Below are positions 1 through 11,718 of a stretch of 59,726 nucleotides of DNA, one piece after another. The translations under genes and the position numbers were made by a program. The notes beneath the pieces were generated by a model, which was given only the letters and a program-made list of their open reading frames with translations, was not told where the DNA came from and ran no database searches. The stretch is from assembly GCA_020025275.1 (NCBI GenBank), contig JAHHSI010000011.1, positions 1 to 59,726 on the forward strand, given 5' to 3'. The stretch's first letter is position 1. The number at the start of each line of letters is the position of its first letter. This stretch comes from Oscillospiraceae bacterium (GTDB taxonomy: Bacteria > Bacillota > Clostridia > Oscillospirales > Oscillospiraceae).

Positions 1-1942
1 AGAGCATCTTATTTTCAATGGGCATATCCTCGTCGATCTTCATGCGGTCCATCATATTGTTGATGCGATCGCCGCCGAAAAGACGCATGAGGTCATCCTC
101 CAAAGAGATGTAGAAGCGGCTCTCACCGGGGTCGCCCTGACGGCCGGCACGGCCGCGGAGCTGGTTGTCGATACGGCGGGAGTCGTGCCGCTCCGTACCG
201 ATGATGAAAAGGCCGCCGGCCTCCCGGACGCGCTCGGCCTCCCCGGCGATCTCCTTTTTATGGAGCTGCAGCTTTTCGGCATACAGGGCGCGGGCGTCCA
301 GAATTTCCTGATTATCAGTGTCGGCGTAGCCGGTGGCCTCGGCGATCAGCTCATCGCTGCAGCCGGCCTTGCGCAGATCGTTTTTGGCCAGATACTCGGC
401 GTTGCCGCCCAGCATAATATCCGTACCACGGCCGGCCATGTTGGTGGCCACGGTGACGGCGCCAAATTTACCGGCCTGTGCCACGATCTCGGCTTCCTTT
501 TCGTGGTTCTTGGCGTTGAGCAGGTTGTGGGGGATCTTTTCCCGATCCAGCATCTTGCCCAGCAGCTCGTTCTTTTCAATGGAGACGGTACCTACCAGCA
601 CCGGCTGGCCCTTGGCGTGGCATTCCTTTACCTGCTCAATAACGGCGCGATATTTGCCGGCCTCGGTCTTGTAGACGGAGTCTTCGTTGTCAATACGGAT
701 CACGGGGCGGTTGGTGGGGATCTCCACGATGTCCAGCTTATAGATCGTGGCAAACTCTTCCTCCTCCGTAAGCGCCGTACCGGTCATACCGGAGAGCTTG
801 CTGTAGAGACGGAAGTAGTTCTGGAAGGTGATGGTGGCGAGGGTCTTGCTCTCCCGCTGCACGGAGACGTGCTCCTTGGCCTCGATGGCCTGATGAAGGC
901 CCTCGGAATAGCGGCGGCCGAACATGAGACGGCCGGTGAACTCGTCGACGATGATGATTTCGCCGTCCTTGACCACATAGTCTACATCCCGCTTCATAAT
1001 GCCGTGGGCACGGATGGCCTGATTGATGTGGTGGGCGATGGTGGAGTTTTCGGGGTCGGAGAGGTTATCCAGATGGAAGAACTCCTCGGCCTTGGCGATA
1101 CCGCGGGCGGTGAGCGTCACGGTGCGGGCCTTTTCATCCACCACATAGTCGGCATCCAGATCCACATCTTCCTCTTCTTTTGTGTCTACTTCAGTGACCA
1201 CCAGCTTCTTCAGCCGCACGGCGAAGGACTCCGCCATATCATAGAGCTGGGTGGACTTGTCCCCCATGCCGGAGATGATGAGGGGGGTGCGGGCCTCGTC
1301 GATCAAGATGGAGTCCACCTCGTCCACGATGGCGAAGTTGTGCCCCCGCTGGACCTGCTCGGTGGCGTAGAGCGCCATATTGTCACGCAGATAGTCAAAG
1401 CCCATCTCGTTGTTGGTCCCGTAGGTGATGTCGGCATTGTAGGCGGCCTGCCGCTCCTCCTTTGTCATGTCGTGGATGATGAGGCCCACCTCCAGACCGA
1501 GGAAGCGGTGCACCTTGCCCATCCATTCGGAGTCACGCTTGGCCAGATAGTCATTGACGGTGACGATGTGGACACCTTTGCCGCTGAGGGCGTTGAGGTA
1601 GGCGGGCAGCGTCGCCACCAGCGTCTTACCTTCACCGGTCTTCATCTCGGCAATGCGGCCCTGATGCAGCACGATGCCGCCCACCAGCTGCACCCGGTAG
1701 GGGTACATCCCCAGAACGCGGCGCGCCGCCTCGCGTGCCGTGGCAAAAGCCTCCGGCAGGAGATCATCCAGTGTCTCCCCCTGTGCCAGACGCTCCTTGA
1801 ACTCGGGGGTCTTTGCCTGCAGCTGGGCGTCCGTCATGGCACTGTAGCTGTCGGCCAAGGCCTCGATCTTGTCCACGATGGGGTAAATGGCTTTCAGCTC
1901 ACGCTGACTGTACGTACCGAAAATCTTTTGAATGAGTCCCAT
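1..1942 (-). CDS. secA: Protein translocase subunit SecA (3' end cut by window edge)
   Basis: SecA is the motor ATPase of the general Sec export pathway. It binds preproteins and SecYEG at the membrane and drives translocation by ATP hydrolysis. Reading the minus strand from 1942 gives an uninterrupted frame with the helicase-like motifs of the family: Walker A MKTGEGKTL (Lys about residue 107), the DEAD-type VDEVDSILIDEARTPLI, NMAGRGTDIML and the arginine-rich RGRAGRQGDPGESRF. About 647 residues are present; the C-terminal part, including any zinc-binding tail, lies outside the window. The ATG at 1942 is preceded by an AGGAAAGGA ribosome binding site. The gene is divergent from the beta-CASP protein gene and starts a separate leftward unit. 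The identification is secure. Confidence 0.97.
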   Translation of the reverse strand, partial: MGLIQKIFGTYSQRELKAIYPIVDKIEALADSYSAMTDAQLQAKTPEFKERLAQGETLDDLLPEAFATAREAARRVLGMYPYRVQLVGGIVLHQGRIAEMKTGEGKTLVATLPAYLNALSGKGVHIVTVNDYLAKRDSEWMGKVHRFLGLEVGLIIHDMTKEERQAAYNADITYGTNNEMGFDYLRDNMALYATEQVQRGHNFAIVDEVDSILIDEARTPLIISGMGDKSTQLYDMAESFAVRLKKLVVTEVDTKEEEDVDLDADYVVDEKARTVTLTARGIAKAEEFFHLDNLSDPENSTIAHHINQAIRAHGIMKRDVDYVVKDGEIIIVDEFTGRLMFGRRYSEGLHQAIEAKEHVSVQRESKTLATITFQNYFRLYSKLSGMTGTALTEEEEFATIYKLDIVEIPTNRPVIRIDNEDSVYKTEAGKYRAVIEQVKECHAKGQPVLVGTVSIEKNELLGKMLDREKIPHNLLNAKNHEKEAEIVAQAGKFGAVTVATNMAGRGTDIMLGGNAEYLAKNDLRKAGCSDELIAEATGYADTDNQEILDARALYAEKLQLHKKEIAGEAERVREAGGLFIIGTERHDSRRIDNQLRGRAGRQGDPGESRFYISLEDDLMRLFGGDRINNMMDRMKIDEDMPIENKML

Positions 1943-1975
1943 ATCTATTGATACATCCTTTCCTGTAGGTGGTAT

Positions 1976-2004
1976 TTGACATAAAAATACTAATATAGTA
2001 TACC
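1976..2004 (+). promoter_or_regulatory. Candidate sigma-A promoter for the beta-CASP gene
   Basis: TTGACA at 1976-1981 and TATACC at 1999-2004 are separated by 17 bp on the plus strand. This lies in the 329-bp gap between divergent secA and the beta-CASP protein gene. The same AT-rich patch read leftward (CTGACA, 16 bp, TATATT) could serve secA, so divergent overlapping promoters are possible. This is sequence match only. The transcript would have a leader of about 260 nt with no gene recognised in it. Confidence 0.5.
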
Positions 2005-2271
2005 ACAGGGAAATGTCAGATGCAAAGGAATTGTGTGCGGGAATCGCCGGTGGAAAGAGAGTTTTCAAAAAGTTCAAAGGTTTTCGCTCTGTGGGGGAGT
2101 GCGGCGGAGAATGACACAATTTTTGTTGCGGCGGCGGAGAAAAGATGGTACAATATGGACAAACCAAAACAGGAAACAGGCGCCGCCGGTGTGGCTGCTT
2201 GACCACGCATGGCCGCAGGCGGACAATTTTCCGGGCGCAAGCGTCCGGAGTGATAGGAAAGGAAAAATGCT

Positions 2272-3876
2272 ATGAAGCTCAGCTTTTTCGGCGCCGACCA
2301 CTGCGTGACCGGCAGCTGCCACTGTGTGGAAGTCAACGGGAAAATGATTTTGGTGGACTGCGGATTGCAGCAGGGGCGGGACGAGATCGACAATGCCTCG
2401 CTGCCCTTCAACCCTGCGGCGGTGGACTATGTGTTGGTGACCCATGCACACATCGACCACTCCGGGCGAATCCCGATGCTGATCAAAAACGGCTTTGAGG
2501 GCCGGATCCTGACCACCCGCCTGACCGGGGAGCTTCTGGATATTATGCTGCAGGATTCCGGTCATATTCAAGAGGCCGATGCAGAATACATCAACCGCAA
2601 GAACCGCCGTGCCGGCCGGCCGGAGGTGGAGCCGATCTACACCGTGGCCGACGCCATGCGCGTGCGCGAATTTGTGGATACCTGCGAATATGGACAGATC
2701 ATCGATCTATGTGAGGGTGTCCAGGTGGAGTTCATCGATGCCGGGCATTTGCTGGGCTCTGCCAGCATCCGGATGTCCCTGCGTGAGGGCGATGTGGAAA
2801 AGACCATCGTCTTTTCCGGCGATATCGGCAACGTCAATCAGCCCATCATCCGCGATCCGCAGACGTTCCACGAGGCCGATTATGTGGTCATGGAGAGTAC
2901 CTACGGCGACCGCAACCACACCGAAGTGTGGAGCTATACCGACGAGCTGGCAGAGCTGATCGACGAGACGCTGGGCCGCGGCGGCAATGTGGTGATCCCG
3001 TCTTTTGCCGTGGGGCGCACACAGGAACTGCTCTATTTCATCCGTGAGATCAAGGATCAGAATTTGGTCAAGTCGGTGAAGGATTTCCCCGTCTATGTGG
3101 ATAGTCCGCTGGCAAAGCGGGCCACCAGTATCTTCTGCGGCGATCTGCACGGATATTTGGACGATGAAGCGCTGAAGCTGGTGGCCGACGGCACCCATAT
3201 GTTCCAATTCCCGGGACTGCACCTGTCTGAGACGGTGGAGGAGTCCAAGATGCTGAATCTGGACAATGTGCCCAAGGTCATCATTTCCGCCTCCGGTATG
3301 TGTGATGCCGGCCGGATCCGCCACCATTTGAAGCACAATCTGTGGCGTCCGGAGAGCAGCGTGGTGTTCGTGGGCTTTCAGGCGCCCGGTACGCTGGGCC
3401 GTCACCTGCTGGAGGGGGCCGAGACGGTCAAAATGTTTGGCGAGCAGGTGGCCGTCAAGGCGAAGATCGTCAATTTCCAAGGGCTGAGCTCCCATGCCGA
3501 CCACGACCATCTGATCGCATGGGCAGAGGCCTTTAAGGCCGACAAGCCCCAGCGGGTCTTTGTCGTTCACGGCGACCGGGACGTGGTGCCCAAATTTGCG
3601 GCGGATCTGGAGAATCTGGGATATAAGGCTTATGCGCCCACCTATACCGAGGAGTATGATCTGGCGGCGGATCGCCAGCTGAAGGCCGGCTATATCCCGG
3701 AGAAGCCCACAAAGGCCTTCGAGGGAGCACCGCGCAGCACCGCTGCCTACGAGAAGCTGCTGAGTGCAGGCGATGCGCTGTTGTCGCTGATCCGGCGCAG
3801 CAAGGGCAGAGACAACAAGACCTTGGCGGCGTTTGCCGAGGCAGTGCGCAAGCTGATGGAGAAATTCGAATACTGA
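2272..3876 (+). CDS. Beta-CASP metallo-beta-lactamase-fold ribonuclease-like protein
   Basis: This 534-residue protein belongs to the CPSF-73/RNase-like branch of the metallo-beta-lactamase fold. Members bind two zinc ions and cleave RNA in the cytoplasm. The sequence shows the zinc motif HAHIDHSG (His58-His63), the third metal motif HLLGSAS, the SGDIGN strand, the beta-CASP segment STYGDRNH, and the late motif SSHADHDHL followed by the VVHGD region of an RMMBL domain. The length fits the family. The start has a GGAAAGGA site about 9 nt upstream. It is a single-gene unit ended by the hairpin at 3888-3920. The exact substrate cannot be read from sequence. It is not RNase J, which differs in length and motif context, so no gene symbol is given. 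Confidence 0.88.
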   Translation: MKLSFFGADHCVTGSCHCVEVNGKMILVDCGLQQGRDEIDNASLPFNPAAVDYVLVTHAHIDHSGRIPMLIKNGFEGRILTTRLTGELLDIMLQDSGHIQEADAEYINRKNRRAGRPEVEPIYTVADAMRVREFVDTCEYGQIIDLCEGVQVEFIDAGHLLGSASIRMSLREGDVEKTIVFSGDIGNVNQPIIRDPQTFHEADYVVMESTYGDRNHTEVWSYTDELAELIDETLGRGGNVVIPSFAVGRTQELLYFIREIKDQNLVKSVKDFPVYVDSPLAKRATSIFCGDLHGYLDDEALKLVADGTHMFQFPGLHLSETVEESKMLNLDNVPKVIISASGMCDAGRIRHHLKHNLWRPESSVVFVGFQAPGTLGRHLLEGAETVKMFGEQVAVKAKIVNFQGLSSHADHDHLIAWAEAFKADKPQRVFVVHGDRDVVPKFAADLENLGYKAYAPTYTEEYDLAADRQLKAGYIPEKPTKAFEGAPRSTAAYEKLLSAGDALLSLIRRSKGRDNKTLAAFAEAVRKLMEKFEY

Positions 3877-3887
3877 GATACGACTGC

Positions 3888-3920
3888 AAAAAGGGGCAGA
3901 CACCAGTCTGCCCCCTTTCT
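3888..3920 (+). terminator. Rho-independent terminator after the beta-CASP gene
   Basis: A 9-bp stem (GGGGCAGAC at 3893-3901 with GTCTGCCCC at 3906-3914) and a 4-nt loop are flanked by an A-run before and CCTTTCT after. It lies just downstream of the stop codon at 3876 and ends 28 nt before the rRNA methyltransferase start. Confidence 0.75.
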
Positions 3921-3947
3921 ACTGTCAAGAAGAGGGAGAGAACCGCT

Positions 3948-5306
3948 ATGGCGACCTTGGAGAAAAATAAAATATACCGTGCACGGGTGGAGGGCTATTC
4001 CTCGGAGGGACTGGGCATTGCCCGGATTCAGGGACAGGTGGTGTTTGTACACCGTGCAGTCCGCGGGGAAGAGTGTGATATTCTGGTGCTGAAAGTACTG
4101 AAGAATACAGCCTTTGGAAAAGTGGTGTCGGTGGAACAGCCGTCGGTACATCGGCAGGAACCGGACTGCCCCTACTATGGCAAGTGCGGCGGCTGCGACT
4201 TCCGCCACATGGATTACGAAGAAGAACTGTGGGCCAAGCGCCGGCGGGTACAGGATGCCATCACCCGGGTGGGCGGTGCGGCCGTGACGGTGGAGACGAT
4301 CCACGGGGCCGTCACCACGGAGCGCTATCGCAATAAGGTGCAGTTCCCGGTAGGGGACGGTCCGGCCATCGGATTTTATCAGGCACGCACCCATCATGTC
4401 GTGGACGTGACGGACTGTCTGCTGCAGCCGGAGGAGGCCGGCCGCATCCGGCAGGCAGTGGCGGAATATCTCACGACCTACTCGGTGCCGGTCTATGACG
4501 AGCGCACCGGCCGGGGGCTGCTGCGCCATCTCTATGTCCGGACGAACCGGGCGGGGGAGAGCCTGTGCTGCCTGCTGGTGAACGGGGAAAAACTGCCGCA
4601 GGAGACGGCTCTGGTGGAGCTGTTGCGCACGGCGGTTCCTCAGCTGCACGGTGTCGTATTGGGCGTGAACCGGAAGCGGAACAATGTGATTTTAGGCGAC
4701 CGCTACCGGACACTCTGGGGCGAGGATTCTCTGGAAGAGACGCTGTGCGGCCACCGTTTCCGCCTGTCCGTCCCCTCATTCTTCCAGATCAATCGCGACC
4801 AGACGGAGGTGCTCTACGCCCGGGCACTGGCCTTTGCCGGGCTGACCGGCACAGAGACGGTGGTGGATCTCTACTGCGGGATCGGTACGATCAGTCTGAC
4901 CATGGCAGAGAAGGCAGGGCAGGTCATCGGCGTGGAGGTGGTTCCGGAGGCCATCGCAGATGCAAAGGAGAACGCCCGGCGCAACGGACTGGAGCACAAG
5001 ACCCGCTTTGCCTGCGGGGATGCGTCACAGCTGGCATTGCAGCTGGAGCGAGAGGGGCTCCGCCCCGATGTGGTGGTGGTTGACCCGCCACGGAAAGGCC
5101 TTGCGCCGGATGTGGTGCAGTCGATTGCACGAATGGCGCCGCAGCGGGTGGTCTACGTCTCCTGCGATCCGGCGACTATGGGACGGGATGTGAAACGCTT
5201 TGCAGAACAGGGGTATCTGGCCCGGAAGGCAGAGGCCGTGGATCTGTTTCCGCGAACTGCCCACGTGGAGAGCGTGGTGCTGCTGACCAAAGAGCAGGAG
5301 GACTGA
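3948..5306 (+). CDS. rlmD: 23S rRNA (uracil-C5)-methyltransferase, RumA/RlmD family
   Basis: This enzyme transfers a methyl group from S-adenosylmethionine to C5 of a uridine in 23S rRNA. The 452-residue protein starts with a TRAM RNA-binding domain (about residues 5-60). It has the four cysteines expected for a [4Fe-4S] cluster at C74, C80, C83 and C157. The SAM-binding segment is VVDLYCGIGTISLTMA, and the catalytic cysteine C406 lies in VYVSCDPATMGRD. The start at 3948 has a GAGGGAGAG site. In Firmicutes one enzyme of this family can modify two positions (RlmCD), so the exact uridine is uncertain. It stands alone behind the beta-CASP terminator, and a strong hairpin follows at 5563-5610. 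Confidence 0.9.
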   Translation: MATLEKNKIYRARVEGYSSEGLGIARIQGQVVFVHRAVRGEECDILVLKVLKNTAFGKVVSVEQPSVHRQEPDCPYYGKCGGCDFRHMDYEEELWAKRRRVQDAITRVGGAAVTVETIHGAVTTERYRNKVQFPVGDGPAIGFYQARTHHVVDVTDCLLQPEEAGRIRQAVAEYLTTYSVPVYDERTGRGLLRHLYVRTNRAGESLCCLLVNGEKLPQETALVELLRTAVPQLHGVVLGVNRKRNNVILGDRYRTLWGEDSLEETLCGHRFRLSVPSFFQINRDQTEVLYARALAFAGLTGTETVVDLYCGIGTISLTMAEKAGQVIGVEVVPEAIADAKENARRNGLEHKTRFACGDASQLALQLEREGLRPDVVVVDPPRKGLAPDVVQSIARMAPQRVVYVSCDPATMGRDVKRFAEQGYLARKAEAVDLFPRTAHVESVVLLTKEQED

Positions 5307-5657
5307 AGGCGGCGGAGGGTTCTTGCCGCAGGTGTTTACGTGGTGCAGGCAGGGAACGATACCGGCAAAGAACTGTTGGGGGCGGTGAAAACACACAGGG
5401 AAGCCGCACGGTCCCGGAAGGTGAAAGAGCGAGGAGATGGCGTCCGGAAGAGGACTATTGCGGCGGTATGGAGCATACAGTGGCAGTAGGCGGAGCGCGG
5501 AGGCATCGGGGCGGGCGTGGCTGTGCTGACAGCGGAAAAACAAAAGAGGACTCCAACGCTGAAAAAGAACCGGCAGCACATGGACTAACCATGCCCTGCC
5601 GGTTCTTTTGTATATTTGAGGAGATGAAGAAGATGGTGATTTCATAGGGTTGCGGCG
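5307..5657. other. Intergenic stretch after rlmD with no convincing gene
   Basis: About 350 bp separate the methyltransferase stop from the end of the convergent rubredoxin-like gene. The plus strand has open frames but none has a start codon with a good ribosome binding site, and their conceptual proteins are low-complexity Arg/Gly-rich. The only clear signal is the hairpin at 5563-5610. The first 250 nt could be a long 3' untranslated region or a small RNA; nothing in it matches an RNA family I can recognise. Confidence 0.4.
5563..5610 (+). terminator. Strong hairpin terminator upstream of the rubredoxin-like gene
   Basis: AAAGAACCGGCAG (5564-5576) pairs with CTGCCGGTTCTTTT (5596-5609) around a 19-nt loop, giving a stem of about 12 bp ending in a T-run. 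The A-run on the left side makes it potentially bidirectional, which suits its place between rlmD (plus) and the convergent rubredoxin-like gene (minus). Confidence 0.7.
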
Positions 5658-5825
5658 CTACATCGCCTGCGTCTCGTGAAAAGCGCTCTTGGCGGCGCGG
5701 CACAAAGGACAGACCCACTGAGAAGAGAGGTCTTTCCACAGGGTTCCCGGAGCGATCCCATTGGAGGGGCTGCCCTCGGCCTCATGGTAGAGGTAACCGC
5801 AGATGGAGCATATATATGTTTTCAT
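5658..5825 (-). CDS. Rubredoxin-like iron-sulfur protein (55 aa)
   Basis: This small minus-strand gene encodes 55 residues with two CxxC knuckles spaced as in rubredoxin: C6-x2-C9 in YICSICGYLYH and C39-x2-C42 in QWVCPLCRAAK. Between them lie the conserved GIAPGTLW and the aromatic residues Y4, Y11, W30, W37 and F49. Rubredoxins bind one iron through four cysteines and shuttle single electrons in the cytoplasm, often in oxygen or peroxide detoxification in anaerobes. The ATG at 5825 has AGGAGG 10 nt upstream. One oddity is that the usual Gly after the second knuckle (CPxCG) is Arg here. A perfect 17-bp palindrome lies 56 nt upstream of the start, suggesting redox-linked regulation. The function is inferred from the fold signature. 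Confidence 0.87.
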   Translation of the reverse strand: MKTYICSICGYLYHEAEGSPSNGIAPGTLWKDLSSQWVCPLCRAAKSAFHETQAM

Positions 5826-5854
5826 ATGGTATATTCCTCCTGTGTTGTGAGCTT

Positions 5855-5897
5855 ACTATACACCGAAAATCGCAGCTTGGCTGTGACAATGTCACAG
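5855..5897 (-). promoter_or_regulatory. Promoter and palindromic operator of the rubredoxin-like gene
   Basis: CTGTGACA-A-TGTCACAG at 5881-5897 is a perfect inverted repeat with 8-bp arms, resembling TGTGA/TCACA half-sites of the CRP/FNR family but with a 5-bp rather than 6-bp centre. On the minus strand a TATAGT -10 sits at 5860-5855 with no recognisable -35. If transcription starts near 5848, the palindrome is centred near -41, where class II activators of that family bind. The regulator is not identified. Confidence 0.5.
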
Positions 5898-6003
5898 AAA
5901 AAAGCGGCATTTGGTAAAATCCAAATCATGGTAAGGTAAAAAGGAGACGGCAAGAATTACTTATTTTTGTGCAAAAGTGCAGATAAAAAAGAAAAATATC
6001 GAA

Positions 6004-6032
6004 TTGAATATTTCTATTTTATGTGGTAAAAT
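6004..6032 (+). promoter_or_regulatory. Candidate sigma-A promoter for the O-antigen-ligase-like gene
   Basis: TTGAAT (6004-6009), a 17-bp spacer and TAAAAT (6027-6032) lie in an AT-rich block. A TATAAT at 6046-6051 is an alternative -10 without a good -35. The start codon is 200 nt further on, so a leader of about 200 nt is predicted. Confidence 0.5.
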
Positions 6033-6249
6033 TTCTTAAATCAGATATAATGAAGAATCTGGTCACAATTTATACACAAAAAGTTCACAAATGGATGTTG
6101 GCCTCTGTGAAAGCGATTGGCGGCAGAGGCGCAAGGAAAAAGAAATAAATGGAAAACCATCCCTGAGGAAGAGGGGTGGTGAAAAAAGTTTGTTGAAAGG
6201 CATCCTGCGGCGGAAGGGAAGACCGGGTGCGGGATGAAAAGGCAAAAAT

Positions 6250-7707
6250 ATGAAAGATGACACTTTTTATGCGCAGGCTATGAGGATGCGCCATCGCTGC
6301 TATATGCTGTTTTGCGCCCTGTCTGAGGCGATGGAGCGGCTGTGGCACGGAAAGTTTTATTTTCCCCTTTTGTTGGGAATCACACTGAGCGCGGTGCTTT
6401 TCCATGAAGCTGTTCTGGGGGCAGCCATCATGCTGGGGATTTCAGCCTGGATGTTCCTATTCTGCCCGGATATTCTGGCGGGCCTTTCTTCGGTCTGCGT
6501 GATGACGCTGCTGACGACGGAGCACTATACGGAGATGAGTGCATTTCTGCCCTGCTTACCGCTGGCATTTGTGGGCGCCGTATCACTGGTGGCCCATTTG
6601 CTGATCTGGCCGCTGGAACTGCGGATCGGACGGAACTGCCGCGGGCTGCTGCTGGTCTCTGCCGCGGCCATGCTGGGTGGTATGGGCGCCATCACTCAGG
6701 CAGAGGCCCTCAAACCCATGTCCCTCTACTACTCGCTGGGACTGGGTGTGATGCTGCTGGGATTTTACCTGCTCACCCGTTCGCAAATGGCGAAGATCGG
6801 CGGCGAGGCCATGCTGCGGCGTTTTGCATCGCTCTTCTATACCATGGGGCTTTGTGCCGCAGGGATCATTTTCTGGGCGTACATAGAGCACTGGGACCCC
6901 ACGGCGGCCATTCATGCAGCTCCGGACCTGCGGTGGAGAAATTTTATCACCACGATCCTGTTGACCACCTTGCCGGTGCCGGTGGGCTTTGCCGTCAAGC
7001 GCAGGGCACACCTGCTGTCTGTGGGAGTTCTGGCAGGGGCACTGCTGCTGACCGGCAGCCGTATGGGGCTGGTGCTTGGTGCGATTGAACTGTTCCTCTG
7101 CTGCTGCTATCTGGTGCGGTGGGGTGTGATCTCCAAACGGGTGATGTGTGTGCTTCTGGCACTGGGCGCCGGGGCGGCACTGGTGTTAGGACCGCAGATC
7201 CTGGCCGTGGCGCTGGGCGGCCGTGCGGGAGAAAGCGACTTCCGCGGCAGCGATATGATCCGGCTGAAGCTGCTGGCGCGCAGTGTGGAGGACTTCCTGC
7301 ACTATCCGCTCTTCGGCATTGGACTGAGCAATACGGCCAACGCCGACCTGTACCCGGTCGTGGAGGGCAGCATGGTCTTTTACCACAATCTGGTGGCACA
7401 GGTGATCGGAAGTATGGGGATGCTGGGCATTGTGGCCTACGGTGTTCTCCTCCATGACCGCATCTGCCTGCTGCGCAGCGGCCGCAATCCGTGGTCGGAT
7501 ATGCTGGGGCTTTGCTATCTTGGTATGATGATGGTCTCCATGGTGAATCCCGGTGCGTTCTGTCCTTTCCCCAATGCCATTATGATCACCATGGCCTTTT
7601 CTGCCGTGGAAGAGGCGGTGGGCGATCCGGCGCTGACGCCGGCACAGCTGAGTGCGGGCTGGTACCGGATCTGGCTGGGACCGTGGAAACCGGCACTGCG
7701 AAAATAA
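6250..7707 (+). CDS. O-antigen ligase/Wzy-like polytopic membrane protein
   Basis: This 485-residue protein is strongly hydrophobic with about ten to twelve predicted membrane helices (the first pairs at about residues 36-80, then 95-115, 130-170 and so on). Near the middle it has LLLTGSRMGLVLGAIELF, the TGSR-type segment typical of the O-antigen ligase/Wzy family, followed by a longer soluble loop (about residues 320-370) containing the conserved PLFGIGLSN stretch. Such proteins join or polymerise lipid-linked glycans outside the membrane. In a Gram-positive host the substrate would be a wall or capsular polysaccharide, but there are no glycosyltransferases beside it, so the pathway is unknown. 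It is a single-gene unit between its own promoter and a strong terminator. Confidence 0.72.
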   Translation: MKDDTFYAQAMRMRHRCYMLFCALSEAMERLWHGKFYFPLLLGITLSAVLFHEAVLGAAIMLGISAWMFLFCPDILAGLSSVCVMTLLTTEHYTEMSAFLPCLPLAFVGAVSLVAHLLIWPLELRIGRNCRGLLLVSAAAMLGGMGAITQAEALKPMSLYYSLGLGVMLLGFYLLTRSQMAKIGGEAMLRRFASLFYTMGLCAAGIIFWAYIEHWDPTAAIHAAPDLRWRNFITTILLTTLPVPVGFAVKRRAHLLSVGVLAGALLLTGSRMGLVLGAIELFLCCCYLVRWGVISKRVMCVLLALGAGAALVLGPQILAVALGGRAGESDFRGSDMIRLKLLARSVEDFLHYPLFGIGLSNTANADLYPVVEGSMVFYHNLVAQVIGSMGMLGIVAYGVLLHDRICLLRSGRNPWSDMLGLCYLGMMMVSMVNPGAFCPFPNAIMITMAFSAVEEAVGDPALTPAQLSAGWYRIWLGPWKPALRK

Positions 7708-7710
7708 AAG

Positions 7711-7746
7711 AAAAAGCTCTGGGGCTTGGCCCCAGAGCTTTTTTTG
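7711..7746 (+). terminator. Rho-independent terminator upstream of rpoB
   Basis: An 11-bp perfect stem (AGCTCTGGGGC at 7715-7725 with GCCCCAGAGCT at 7729-7739), a TTG loop and a run of T residues follow directly after the membrane-protein stop. It isolates the rpoBC unit. Confidence 0.9.
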
Positions 7747-7796
7747 CAGATTTCATAAAAAAGGACCCGAAATTTCTTCGGATCACACAAAATCGG

Positions 7797-7825
7797 TTGA
7801 CAAACCGGAATTCTTATGGTAGAAT
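7797..7825 (+). promoter_or_regulatory. Strong sigma-A promoter of rpoB-rpoC
   Basis: TTGACA (7797-7802), a 17-bp spacer and TAGAAT (7820-7825), with TGG just before the -10. The predicted start leaves a leader of roughly 180 nt before rpoB. That leader contains a small GGGC/GCCC hairpin near 7850 but no gene I can recognise. In many bacteria rpoBC is transcribed from the rplJL operon; here the subunit genes clearly have their own promoter. Confidence 0.78.
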
Positions 7826-8013
7826 AAATCGCTTATATTCGGAGGAGTGGGCATATCCGCCCATTCAAACCGTAGTGTTACTATACCACCTTTTTTCAAA
7901 AATGACAAGCGGGGCGAAAATAAAACAGGCAACAGTCCCGTGCGTATCGAGAGAAAAGAAGCGATCCAAATAGAGCGAATGTTGATGAAATTTTGAAAAG
8001 AAAGGCGTGAGTA

Positions 8014-11697
<3,684 letters not shown>

Positions 11698-11718
11698 GGA
11701 AGAGGAGGAGCAATCAAT

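Noticed and set aside
185..1951. A plus-strand open frame of 588 codons opposite secA
   Set aside because: It is the complement of SecA coding sequence, which has full motif support on the minus strand.
5307..5560. Possible RNase P RNA or other structured RNA after rlmD
   Set aside because: None of the conserved RNase P, tmRNA or SRP core sequences can be found by eye; kept only as an unexplained stretch.
5676..5939. A plus-strand frame of 87 codons starting with GTG
   Set aside because: It is antisense to the rubredoxin-like gene, whose two CxxC knuckles and ribosome binding site are much stronger evidence.
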